Part shown: one piece after another, positions 25,559 to 33,212 of the stretch
Layout of the letters: every line of letters begins with the position of its first letter
Numbering within the stretch: the first letter of the stretch is position 1
Assembly: GCA_963695375.1 (NCBI GenBank)
Contig: OY968767.1
Coordinates: 248,001-312,000 of the forward strand
Reading direction: 5' to 3'
Source of the DNA: JACCVL01 sp963695375
GTDB lineage: Bacteria; Actinomycetota; Actinomycetes; Propionibacteriales; Nocardioidaceae
Length of the DNA stretch: 64,000 bases
Position numbers and translations under genes: made by a program
Notes under the pieces: generated by a model
What the model was told of the DNA's origin: nothing
Seen by the model: only the letters and a program-made list of their open reading frames with translations
The model's database searches: none

Positions 25559-27316
25559 TCATCGGCAGATGACGGTGTCCGCCGGGGTGTAGGTCGTGTG
25601 CAGCTTCTCGGTGCGGAGCTTGCGTTCGGTCCCCGGCCGGTAGAAGTCGCGGAACACGTCGATCTCGAACCCGCCGTATCCGGTGGTCGGGACGCAGTCG
25701 GAGCCGGTCAGCACCCTGGTGCCGGGCGCGGTGTAGTTGTAGCGCTGCGACTGCCGGGCCTCGATGTCGTAGCGCTTCGTGCTCCAGATCTGCGCGTGCA
25801 TCTCGCCGCTGCCGCCGGGCGCACTCGGGTCGATCCAGGTGCGGACCAACACCCCGTGCGGGCTGTCGTTGCGGAACTTCAGGTCCACCGACGGCCAGGC
25901 GACGGTGGCCTCGCGACCCACCGGGTAGCGGTCGATGTAGAAGCTGTGCGGCTTGTGCTCCACGTCCTCGAGGCCGGCGAAGAAGGCGGCGTTGAACAGC
26001 GTCGTCGCCACCTGGGAGACCCCGCCGCCGTAGTCCTCGGCGTAGACGCCGTTGCTGATGATGAAGCCGATGGCGAAGCCGTTCGCCTTCGTCCGCTCGC
26101 CGACCGTGTCGTTCAGGCTGAACGTCTCCCCGGGTCGCAGCACGGTCCCGTTGATCAGCTCGGCCGCACGGCCGATGTTGGTGTTGCGATAGTCCGCGTG
26201 GGGGTACGACGTGGTGAAGCTGCCGATCACCCGCCGGATGCCCAGCCCCCGGGCGTCCTTGGTGGTGAAGTCGGCCCGGTCCCGCGACCCCTTGAGCCGG
26301 GCGCTGCGGTCCCCCGAGGAGGTGGCCGCGCGCAGCACGGCGTCGCTGAGGGCCTGCGGGCTCACCTTCAGCCCGGCTCGCGCCCGGACGATGCGGGGCT
26401 CGCCGCCGACCAGCCGGACGGTGGCGTCCTGGGGTGGCTGCTGAGCGCGCGCGATGACCCGCCGCAGCCGCTTCGTGAGCAGCTCACGGTCGACCACGGT
26501 GCGGATCCGGCCGTCGAGCGCCCGCAGCGACAGCGCCGGGGCGTACCGGTCGGGGGCGAGCTGCACCTCGCGACCCGGGAGCCGCAGCGTGATCGGCCCG
26601 GACACGATCCGCCGCGCTCGCTGCATCGCCGCGCGCAGCTCGGCACTGCCGAGCTGGGGGCTCGTCTCGTCCACCGGCAGCTCGACGGTGCGGTCGTCGA
26701 CCAGCCAGGCGTCCCGCACGGCGACGGCCGCGAGACCCACGTCGAGCTCGACCCCGGCCCGCGGCCGCTGCGGCACCGGTCGCGCGCCGGCGAAGGTGAC
26801 CCCGGGCTCCACCGTGCCCTCGGCGGTCCGGCGGCCGAGGGTCCGCAGTGCCCGCAGCAGCTTCTTCTGCTCGGCGCGCACCACCGGTGCCACCGTGTCG
26901 CCGCCGAAGAACGCGTCCCACAGGGTGCGGGGGTCGAGCGTGCTGCCGCCGGCGGCCCGGTCGAGGGTCGCCTCGACGTCGACCGAGAGCCCGGCCCGCT
27001 CCGGGTCGAGCTCGGTGTCCTCGCCGGCGACGGACACCGCGATCGGGTCGTCGGTGCGGGGCAGCAGCTCCGTGCGCAGCCGCTTCGCGGCGTCCCGCTG
27101 GCCGAGGCCACCGATGCCCACGTCGGCGACCTCGGTACCGGCCGCGATCTTGTCGCCGGCCAGGATCACCGCCGACCCGTAGAGACCGACGAGCAGGACC
27201 AGCAAGCCGATCCCGGCCAGCCATCCCGTGCGGCGCTCGTGGCGACGCGCCGGCCGGGACGGGTCCCCGGGCTCGTCGGGGGCGTGCCCCGGGGGGTCGG
27301 GTGTGGTCCGGCTCAT
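25559..27316 (-). CDS. VanW-family protein with YoaR-like domains
   Basis: A 585-residue membrane-anchored protein: charged N-terminus, transmembrane helix at about 32-54 (GWLAGIGLLVLLVGLYGSAV), extracellular YoaR-like peptidoglycan-binding-type region (about 75-340) and a VanW domain (about 355-500; LRPGETFSLNDTVGERTKAN, YGGGVSQVATTLFNAAFFAG). A basic C-terminal domain follows. VanW proteins occur in some vancomycin-resistance clusters but have no proven reaction; this one looks like a cell-envelope housekeeping protein. TAGACT lies 9 bases before the ATG. Confidence 0.87.
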   Translation of the reverse strand: MSRTTPDPPGHAPDEPGDPSRPARRHERRTGWLAGIGLLVLLVGLYGSAVILAGDKIAAGTEVADVGIGGLGQRDAAKRLRTELLPRTDDPIAVSVAGEDTELDPERAGLSVDVEATLDRAAGGSTLDPRTLWDAFFGGDTVAPVVRAEQKKLLRALRTLGRRTAEGTVEPGVTFAGARPVPQRPRAGVELDVGLAAVAVRDAWLVDDRTVELPVDETSPQLGSAELRAAMQRARRIVSGPITLRLPGREVQLAPDRYAPALSLRALDGRIRTVVDRELLTKRLRRVIARAQQPPQDATVRLVGGEPRIVRARAGLKVSPQALSDAVLRAATSSGDRSARLKGSRDRADFTTKDARGLGIRRVIGSFTTSYPHADYRNTNIGRAAELINGTVLRPGETFSLNDTVGERTKANGFAIGFIISNGVYAEDYGGGVSQVATTLFNAAFFAGLEDVEHKPHSFYIDRYPVGREATVAWPSVDLKFRNDSPHGVLVRTWIDPSAPGGSGEMHAQIWSTKRYDIEARQSQRYNYTAPGTRVLTGSDCVPTTGYGGFEIDVFRDFYRPGTERKLRTEKLHTTYTPADTVICR

Positions 27317-27328
27317 GGCGGCGTCAGT

Positions 27329-27706
27329 CTACGGACGACCGCGGAAGGCGCCCCTTCGGCCGGGTCCGCCGGTCAGCGCGCCGACCACGGTGACCAGGAC
27401 GACGCCACCGCAGGCCAGGACGAGGAAGCCCCAGCCGAGCAGGTCACCCCCGATCACGTAGTCCCCCTCGGGGCGCCCGCCGAGGGCGAGCAGCACCGCG
27501 GCGCACCAGCCCGCCCCGTAGCCGAAGACGGCGGCCGGGCCGGGGCTGGCCGCGCGTACGCCGAGGCTGCCCGCCGTCGACGCGGCCACGGCGAGACCCA
27601 GCCCCCACGGCAGCCCGGCCCCCCCGGCGCGGTGCACCGACAGCGCCAGCAGGGCGACTGCGCTGCCGAGCAGGGCCGCGGCGACCCCGACGGCCGCCGG
27701 TCTCAT
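27329..27706 (-). CDS. Small integral membrane protein (mshB-linked)
   Basis: A 125-residue, four-helix hydrophobic protein (VGVAAALLGSAVALLALSVH, then LPWGLGLAVAAS, FGYGAGWCAAVLLAL, GWGFLVLACGGVVLVTVVGA). Function unknown; it resembles DUF6113-type proteins. It starts 7 bases after mshB and is likely co-transcribed, as the homologous gene is in mycobacteria (from memory, Rv1171). Confidence 0.8.
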   Translation of the reverse strand: MRPAAVGVAAALLGSAVALLALSVHRAGGAGLPWGLGLAVAASTAGSLGVRAASPGPAAVFGYGAGWCAAVLLALGGRPEGDYVIGGDLLGWGFLVLACGGVVLVTVVGALTGGPGRRGAFRGRP

Positions 27707-27713
27707 CCGGTGG

Positions 27714-28718
27714 TCACGCCGACCCGGTCTGGTCGCGTCGGCCCCGCTCGTCCGGGAGCTCGAGGTCCAGGCCTGCGAACAGGTCCGGCTCCAGCCCGGT
27801 GTCGGGGTCCACCGGCCCGCGGGGTCCCTTGACCAGGCGGTAGTGCTCCGCCGCCCAGATCTCGCGACCGGCGTTGTCCGCCAGCGCGAAGAACGGACCG
27901 TCCACCTGGATCTGGGTGGCATGCGCCCGCATGGCGGCCATCTTGGCCTCGACGTAGTCGATGCCGTCGACGCGCGCGGTGAGCAGCTCGTCCGCGACGA
28001 CGAACGGCGGCAGCGGGCCGTCCGGCTCGAGTCCCTCGAACGTCGTGGTGTCCCCCGACTCGCGGAGCCGCCGGATGCTCTCGCGCATCGAGGACTCCGG
28101 GCTGGCCGTCCAGTAGACCTTGGCCACGTCCCATGCCGAGCCCAGGTCCTGCCGGTACGACGGCGCCGCCGCCAGGGCGACCCCGTAGGTCGCCACCCGG
28201 TGTGCCTGGATGTGGTCCGGGTGCCCGTAGTTGCCGTACTGGTCGTAGGTCACCAGCACCTGCGGCCGCACCTCGCGCAGGATGGCGACCAGGTGGTCGG
28301 TCGCCTCCAACAGGTCGGCGTCCCAGAACGCCCCGACCGGCCGCTCCGGCGGCGCCGCCGCCCCACCCGCGTCGGTCCAGACCATGCCGGTGTCGTGGTA
28401 GCGGCCGGGGCCGCCGAGGAACCGGTGGTCGGTGACTCCGAGCGCGGCCATCGCCGCCTCGAGCTCGCCGATCCGATGCTGGCCGAGGCCGCCCTCCCGC
28501 TCGTGGGCCAGGTGCTCGAGCTCGGGCACCAGCACCTCGCCGAGCTCACCGAGGGTGCACGTGACCAGCGTGACGTGGACGCCCTCGGCGGCGTACCGGG
28601 CCATCAGCGCCCCGTCGTTGATCGACTCGTCGTCGGGGTGGGCGTGCACCAGGACGATCCGACGCGCGGCGCCGGGCCCTGGGTCGGGGCCGGGGTCGGG
28701 GTCGGTGGAAGCACTCAC
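27714..28718 (-). CDS. mshB: GlcNAc-Ins deacetylase of mycothiol biosynthesis
   Basis: A 334-residue PIG-L/LmbE-fold zinc deacetylase, acting on 1-D-myo-inosityl-2-acetamido-2-deoxy-alpha-D-glucopyranoside. It has the zinc motif VHAHPDDESINDGA, TCTLGELGEVLVPELEHLA, MVWTDAGG and the third ligand in YGNYGHPDHIQAHRVA. The extra loop LAHEREGGLGQHRIGELEAA is MshB-typical. The N-terminus has a Pro/Gly/Asp low-complexity stretch. GTG 28718 is leaderless. The presence of this gene marks an actinomycete that makes mycothiol. Confidence 0.92.
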   Translation of the reverse strand: MSASTDPDPGPDPGPGAARRIVLVHAHPDDESINDGALMARYAAEGVHVTLVTCTLGELGEVLVPELEHLAHEREGGLGQHRIGELEAAMAALGVTDHRFLGGPGRYHDTGMVWTDAGGAAAPPERPVGAFWDADLLEATDHLVAILREVRPQVLVTYDQYGNYGHPDHIQAHRVATYGVALAAAPSYRQDLGSAWDVAKVYWTASPESSMRESIRRLRESGDTTTFEGLEPDGPLPPFVVADELLTARVDGIDYVEAKMAAMRAHATQIQVDGPFFALADNAGREIWAAEHYRLVKGPRGPVDPDTGLEPDLFAGLDLELPDERGRRDQTGSA

Positions 28719-28725
28719 CCGGCAC

Positions 28726-28731
28726 AGGTTA
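28726..28731 (-). promoter_or_regulatory. -10 box TAACCT of leaderless mshB promoter
   Basis: TAACCT on the minus strand, 7 bases, then GTG 28718. Confidence 0.6.
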
Positions 28732-28844
28732 CGACCCGTCCCGCCGCTCCCCTCCGACCGGCGATGATGCATGTGCGTCGCCCCGACGACCCGAATGCGT
28801 CATCGCCGGTCGGGGGGAGCGGGCCGGCTGGCAGGATGCGCCGG

Positions 28845-30968
28845 GTGACGGCTGCGCTCTCCTCCACTCCGCTGCACGAGTCGGTGTCGTTCCCCCGGTT
28901 GTCGGCCCGGACCGGCCGGTTCACCCTCGGCGTCCCCCGCGCCCTCAGCATCAGCCCGGACGGGCGGCGGGTGCTGTTCCTGCGCAGCCGGTCCGGCACC
29001 GAGCGGACCGGCCTGCTCTGGGCGTACGACGTCGGCACCGCCGAGGAGCGGCTGCTCGCCGACCCGGCCCGGCTGCTCGGCGCCGAGGGTGAGCAGCTGT
29101 CCCCGGCCGAGCGGGCCCGACGCGAGCGCAGCCGCGAGACCGGAGCCGGTGTGGTCGGCTACGCCACCGACGCCGACCACACCCGGGCCTGCTTCGCCCT
29201 GTCCGGCCGGCTCTGGCTGGTCGACCTCGCGACCGGTGAGACCACCGAGCTGCCGGCCACCGGCGCCGTGATCGACCCGCGGCTCGACCCGACGGGCCGC
29301 CGGGTCGCCTACGCGGCCGACGGTGCGCTGCGGTGTTCGGCCTGCGACGGGTCGGGGGACCGGACGCTGGTCGAGCCCGACGGTGACGAGGTGGTGTGGG
29401 GGCAGGCCGAGTTCGTCGCCGCGGAGGAGATGGACCGACTGCGCGGCTTCTGGTGGGCACCCGACGGCGAGACGCTGCTGGTGGAGCGGTACGACGAGTC
29501 CCGCGTCCCGGTGTGGCACCTGGCCGACCCCGCGAACCCCGAGCGGCCGCCGGCCCGGCAGCGCTATCCAGCCGCCGGCAGCACGAACGCCGAGGTGTCG
29601 CTGTGGTCGGTCCGGCTGGACGGCTCCCGGCACGAGATCGACTGGGACCGGGACCGGTTCCCCTACCTGTGCCGGGTGAGCTGGCCGTCGCGGGGGGCGC
29701 CCCTCCTGCAGGTGATGAGCCGGGACCAGCGCGACGCCCGGGTGCTGGCGGTGGAGGACTCCGGTGCCACCCGCGTCCTGGCAGAGCAGCACGACGACGT
29801 CTGGCTGGAGCCGTACGACGGGGTGCCGGCCTGGACCCCGGACGGCCGGCTGCTCACCATCGAGCCGGACCACGGCATGGACACCTACCGGCTGGCGGTG
29901 GACGGCGTCCCGTTCGGCCCGCCGGGGCTCCAGGTGGCGTCGGTGGACTCCGTCGGCGACGACGGAGTCTGGGTGCACGCGACCGCGGAGCCGACCGAGA
30001 TGCACCTCGCCCGGATCGGCTGGGACGGCAGCGTCCCGCCCGGTGCCAGCACCGAGGGACCCGCCGTGCACGGCGGCACCGTGGCCGGCGGGACCTGGGT
30101 GGTCACCCGCGGCGGCCTGGACGCCGACGGGGTCCAGGTGTTCGTCGTCGCGGACGGCGACCGGACCGAGCTCGCCAACCTGCAGGAGTACGCCGGCTTC
30201 CGGCCGGCCGTGACGATGGTCCGGGCGGGTGAGCGCGAGCTCCGCACCGCCGTGCTGTTCCCGCGCGACCACCGGCCGGGGGCGGGGCGACTGCCGGTGC
30301 TGATGGATCCCTACGGCGGTCCGCACGCGTTGCGGTGCGTGACGGCGTCCCGGCCGTTCCTCGAGTCCCAGTGGCTGGCGGACCAGGGCTTCTGTGTCGT
30401 GGTCACCGACGGGCGCGGCACCCCGAACCGCGGGCCCGCCTGGGACCGGGCGGTCCGTGACCGGCTCGCGGAGGTGACCCTGCAGGACCAGGTCGACGCG
30501 GTCGCGGCGATCGGCCGGCGCTATCCCGACGACGTCGACGTCGGTCGGGTCGGCATCACCGGCTGGTCGTACGGCGGCTACCTGGCCGCGCTCGCGGTGC
30601 TGGCCCGTCCGGACGTCTTCAGCTGCGCGGTCGCCGGCGCCCCGGTGACCGACCTTCGGCTCTACGACACGTTCTACACCGAGCGCTATCTCGGTCACCC
30701 GGGCGAGCAGCCGGAGGTGTACGAAGCGAACTCGCTGCTGCCGCTGGCCGAGCGGCTGACCCGCCCGCTGATGATCATCCACGGACTCGCCGACGACAAC
30801 GTCGTGGTGGCGCACACGCTGCGGCTGTCGGCCGCGCTGCTGGAGGCGGGCCGGCCACACACGGTGCTGCCGCTGTCGGGCGTGACGCACATGACGCCGC
30901 AGGAGGTCGTCGCCGAGAACGTCAAGCTGCTGCAGCTGCGGTTCCTGCGCGAGCACCTCGCCGGCTGA
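28845..30968 (+). CDS. S9-family prolyl peptidase (dipeptidyl-peptidase IV-like)
   Basis: A 707-residue serine peptidase. An N-terminal beta-propeller (about 25-440) has repeats such as LSISPDGRRVLFLRS and FWWAPDGETLLVERYDE; the alpha/beta-hydrolase domain has the nucleophile in ITGWSYGGYLAAL (Ser about 575), Asp in IHGLADDNVV (about 650) and His in SGVTHMTPQE (about 681). The MDPYGGPHALR loop and EEMDRLRGFWW (Glu pair for the substrate N-terminus) are DPP IV-like. GTG 28845 is preceded by CAGGAT at 7 bases, which could serve as a -10 box or AGGA ribosome site; ATG 28836 is an alternative. No signal peptide is evident. Confidence 0.9.
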   Translation: MTAALSSTPLHESVSFPRLSARTGRFTLGVPRALSISPDGRRVLFLRSRSGTERTGLLWAYDVGTAEERLLADPARLLGAEGEQLSPAERARRERSRETGAGVVGYATDADHTRACFALSGRLWLVDLATGETTELPATGAVIDPRLDPTGRRVAYAADGALRCSACDGSGDRTLVEPDGDEVVWGQAEFVAAEEMDRLRGFWWAPDGETLLVERYDESRVPVWHLADPANPERPPARQRYPAAGSTNAEVSLWSVRLDGSRHEIDWDRDRFPYLCRVSWPSRGAPLLQVMSRDQRDARVLAVEDSGATRVLAEQHDDVWLEPYDGVPAWTPDGRLLTIEPDHGMDTYRLAVDGVPFGPPGLQVASVDSVGDDGVWVHATAEPTEMHLARIGWDGSVPPGASTEGPAVHGGTVAGGTWVVTRGGLDADGVQVFVVADGDRTELANLQEYAGFRPAVTMVRAGERELRTAVLFPRDHRPGAGRLPVLMDPYGGPHALRCVTASRPFLESQWLADQGFCVVVTDGRGTPNRGPAWDRAVRDRLAEVTLQDQVDAVAAIGRRYPDDVDVGRVGITGWSYGGYLAALAVLARPDVFSCAVAGAPVTDLRLYDTFYTERYLGHPGEQPEVYEANSLLPLAERLTRPLMIIHGLADDNVVVAHTLRLSAALLEAGRPHTVLPLSGVTHMTPQEVVAENVKLLQLRFLREHLAG

Positions 30969-30980
30969 CCGCCGGGTCAG
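30965..30980. terminator. Stop-codon hairpin between S9 peptidase and NUDIX-kinase genes
   Basis: CTGACC (30965-30970) and GGTCAG (30975-30980) form a perfect 6-bp stem with a 4-base loop. The TGA stops of both convergent genes lie in the two arms. Confidence 0.5.
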
Positions 30981-32161
30981 CGATCGGACGCGGAACGGCC
31001 GAGCGCGGCGAGCAGCGGGGGCATCCGCTCGCGCAGCCTGGCGACCCGACCCGCCGTCCGGGCCGGCTCACCGCGCCTGCCGAGCGCCAGCATCCCGGCG
31101 TCGCCGGCGGCCTGCCCGGCGGCGATCCGCTCCCCGGCCTGCACCATCCGGGCCACCGAGGCGTTCAGGACCTCGGCCGGGTCGAGACCGCCGTAGGTCC
31201 GCGCGACCAGGCGCAGCCGGCGCACCACGTCGTCGACGTGGACCTCGCGGAACAGCGGCACGCCCGTCCAGGCGAGGAAACCCAGGTCGTCCACCGGTCT
31301 CCCGGGACCGGCCAGGTCCCAGTCGATCATGCCGACGAAGCGGTCCCCCGCGACGATCCAGTTGTAGGCGCCAGGGTCGTTGTGGCAGACGATCTCGTCG
31401 CTCTGGAGGGCGCGCGTTCCCTGTCGCCAGCGGACCGGACCCGCCGGCCGGAAGGTCGTCACCGCCTCGTGGAACCGGCGCAGCCAGCGCACCGCCTCGA
31501 CCAGCACGGCGTCGCTCGGCTCCGCCACGTCGACCTCGACGATGTGCCCCGGCAGGTGAGCGAGCACCTCCCGGCCGCGGGCGTCGAGGCCGAGCACCCG
31601 CGGCACCCCGTCCAGACCGGCCGCCGCGAGGTGGTCGAGGAGCGCGTGCACCGGCGGGGTCCACGGCCCGGTCGGCCGGCGCACGGTGCCGCCGATCCGC
31701 GTCGCCCCCCCGACCGCGCCGCCCTGGAGGAGCTCACCGTCGAGCAGCCGGTCGCGCAGGGCCTCGGCCAGCGGGCGGTCGGCGTCCAGCCAGGCCACCT
31801 CACCCAGCTCTTCGGGCGCGAGCCAGCGCACGGCGTCGTGCTCGTGCGGGACCGGCTCGCCCGCCGGGTCGCCGACGGCTCCGACCGGCCGGCACTCGTA
31901 TGCGCGCAACAGCCGACCGTCCGGCAGCCGGCTCGGACTCCCGACCTGCGCGCCCACGGCGATCCGACAGCCGAGCTCCTCTGCGATCTCGCGCCGCAGC
32001 GCCTCGGCCGGGGACTCCCCCGGCTCGGCCTTGCCGCCTGGCAGCTCCCACCGTCCGCGCAGCTGCTCCGGCGCCCGCCGCCGGGCAGCCAGCAGACGTC
32101 CGTGCTCGACGATCGCCGCGGCCACGACCAGCCGCTCGGCACCCGCCCGCTGCTCCGGCAC
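30977..32161 (-). CDS. NUDIX hydrolase fused to APH-type phosphotransferase
   Basis: A single uninterrupted 394-codon frame encoding two enzymes. Residues about 8-130 are a MutT-like NUDIX domain with the complete box GGKAEPGESPAEALRREIAE followed by ELG (42-64), likely a nucleotide-sanitising pyrophosphatase. From about 157 (GGTVRRPTGPWTPPVHALL) a full aminoglycoside-phosphotransferase/choline-kinase fold follows, with the catalytic loop VCHNDPGAYNWIV (258-270) and MIDWDLAGPG (278-287). The two domains are usually separate proteins. A leaderless promoter precedes GTG 32161. The kinase substrate is unknown; drug resistance is not implied by the fold alone. Confidence 0.85.
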   Translation of the reverse strand: MPEQRAGAERLVVAAAIVEHGRLLAARRRAPEQLRGRWELPGGKAEPGESPAEALRREIAEELGCRIAVGAQVGSPSRLPDGRLLRAYECRPVGAVGDPAGEPVPHEHDAVRWLAPEELGEVAWLDADRPLAEALRDRLLDGELLQGGAVGGATRIGGTVRRPTGPWTPPVHALLDHLAAAGLDGVPRVLGLDARGREVLAHLPGHIVEVDVAEPSDAVLVEAVRWLRRFHEAVTTFRPAGPVRWRQGTRALQSDEIVCHNDPGAYNWIVAGDRFVGMIDWDLAGPGRPVDDLGFLAWTGVPLFREVHVDDVVRRLRLVARTYGGLDPAEVLNASVARMVQAGERIAAGQAAGDAGMLALGRRGEPARTAGRVARLRERMPPLLAALGRSASDR

Positions 32162-32168
32162 GGCCGCG

Positions 32169-32174
32169 ATCGTA
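32169..32174 (-). promoter_or_regulatory. -10 box TACGAT of leaderless NUDIX-kinase promoter
   Basis: TACGAT on the minus strand, 7 bases, then GTG 32161. Confidence 0.6.
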
Positions 32175-32241
32175 CGGGCACCGTCCCGTCGCGGGCGGCC
32201 GGTCGGCCGCCACCCGCACCGCGCCCCGGAAGCCGTCGCGT

Positions 32242-32248
32242 TATACGT
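32242..32248 (+). promoter_or_regulatory. Possible -10 box of the sdh operon (TATACGT)
   Basis: TATACGT is the only AT-rich hexamer-like stretch in the 230 bases before the sdh genes. It is directly followed by a TGTGA half-site at 32249-32253. Confidence 0.35.
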
Positions 32249-32271
32249 TGTGAGCACCGTCTCTGCCTGGT

Positions 32272-32287
32272 TGTGAGGGCGGTCACG
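32272..32287 (+). promoter_or_regulatory. CRP/GlxR-like operator upstream of sdh genes
   Basis: TGTGA-GGGCGG-TCACG matches the CRP/GlxR consensus TGTGA-N6-TCACA at 9 of the 10 defined positions. A half-site TGTGA lies 23 bases upstream. It is about 80 bases before the leader ORF, compatible with cAMP-dependent control of succinate dehydrogenase (inference). Confidence 0.5.
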
Positions 32288-32363
32288 GCCCCAGGTCCGC
32301 GGTGAGCGCACGATGATGCCCCGCCGTGGACGCGGCGCACGATGTCGGTCACGAGGAGGTCGG

Positions 32364-32396
32364 ATGGCACGCGCTCCCCGCAGGTGCGCACCCTGA
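32364..32396 (+). CDS. 10-residue leader ORF coupled to the sdh membrane anchor gene
   Basis: ATG 32364 has the best ribosome site in this leader region (GAGGAGG, 32353-32359, 4 bases upstream) and encodes MARAPRRCAP. Its TGA stop overlaps the ATG of the anchor gene as TGATG (32394-32398), and that ATG has no ribosome site of its own. This geometry suggests that ribosomes reach the anchor gene by termination-reinitiation. A peptide product or attenuation function (three Arg codons, one Cys codon) is speculative. Confidence 0.5.
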   Translation: MARAPRRCAP

Positions 32397-33196
32397 TGGC
32401 AACGTCGACGTCGCACGGTGTCCTGGAACCGCGCCGGGCCCGGATCCCGGACAAGACGCTGCGGCAGGACCGGTGGTGGATCGCCCCGGCGCTCACCTTC
32501 ACCGTCTTCACCGCGTTCGTCATCTACTCGACCTGGCGGGCCTTCTCCGGCGCCGACTACTACTCGACCCCCTACCTGTCGCCGTTCTACTCGCCCTGTC
32601 TGAGCACCGAGTGCGTCGAGGGAGCCAGCGACTTCGGCCAGCCGATCAGCTGGTTCCCGCTGTCGCCGGCACTGCTGATCCTGATCTTCCCGCTGGGCTT
32701 CCGGCTCACCTGCTACTACTACCGCAAGGCCTACTACCGGGCCTTCTGGCTGTCTCCGCCGGCCTGTGCGGTGGCCGAGCCGCACGGGTCGTACTCCGGG
32801 GAGACCCGCTTCCCGCTGATCATGCAGAACGTGCACCGCTGGTTCTTCTACGCCTCGGCGGTGGTGGCTGCGGTGCTGACCTTCGACACCGTGCTGGCCT
32901 TCCGGGACACCGAGGGCGAGTGGGGTCACATGGGCCTCGGCACCGTGATCATGATCGTCAACATCACGCTGATCTGGGGCTACACCCTGTCCTGCCACTC
33001 CTGCCGGCACGCGGTCGGCGGGCGGCTCCGGCACTTCTCCAAGCACCCGGTGCGCTATCGCGCGTGGACGTTCGTCTCCCGGCTGAACACCCGGCACCCG
33101 CAGTGGGCCTGGTACTCGTTGTTCTCCGTGGCACTCACCGACTTCTACGTGTACCTGCTGGCGACGGGCGCCTTCGACGACCCGCGCTTCTTCTGA
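32396..33196 (+). CDS. Succinate dehydrogenase membrane anchor subunit
   Basis: A 266-residue, five-helix membrane protein: about 24-46 (WWIAPALTFTVFTAFVIYST), 75-97 (PALLILIFPLGFRLTCYYY), 130-152, 170-195 (VIMIVNITLIWGYTLSCHSC) and the C-terminal helix. Conserved histidines (NVHRWF; CHSCRHAVGG) could ligate heme. It directly precedes sdhA-sdhB, the order of the Sdh1-type enzyme of mycobacteria (from memory, Rv0249c-Rv0247c), where the anchor passes electrons to menaquinone. ATG 32396 is used because of the TGATG coupling to the leader ORF; ATG 32342 in the same frame is possible. Confidence 0.82.
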   Translation: MATSTSHGVLEPRRARIPDKTLRQDRWWIAPALTFTVFTAFVIYSTWRAFSGADYYSTPYLSPFYSPCLSTECVEGASDFGQPISWFPLSPALLILIFPLGFRLTCYYYRKAYYRAFWLSPPACAVAEPHGSYSGETRFPLIMQNVHRWFFYASAVVAAVLTFDTVLAFRDTEGEWGHMGLGTVIMIVNITLIWGYTLSCHSCRHAVGGRLRHFSKHPVRYRAWTFVSRLNTRHPQWAWYSLFSVALTDFYVYLLATGAFDDPRFF

Positions 33197-33212
33197 TCGT
33201 GAAGGGCCTGCG

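Noticed and set aside
25559..27316. Vancomycin-resistance cluster (vanW plus VanY-like gene nearby)
   Set aside because: No vanHAX or vanRS genes are present; VanW-type and M15-like proteins are common in actinobacterial envelopes.
30977..32161. Aminoglycoside resistance gene
   Set aside because: The APH fold is shared by many metabolic kinases; fusion to a NUDIX domain and the housekeeping context give no support for a resistance role.
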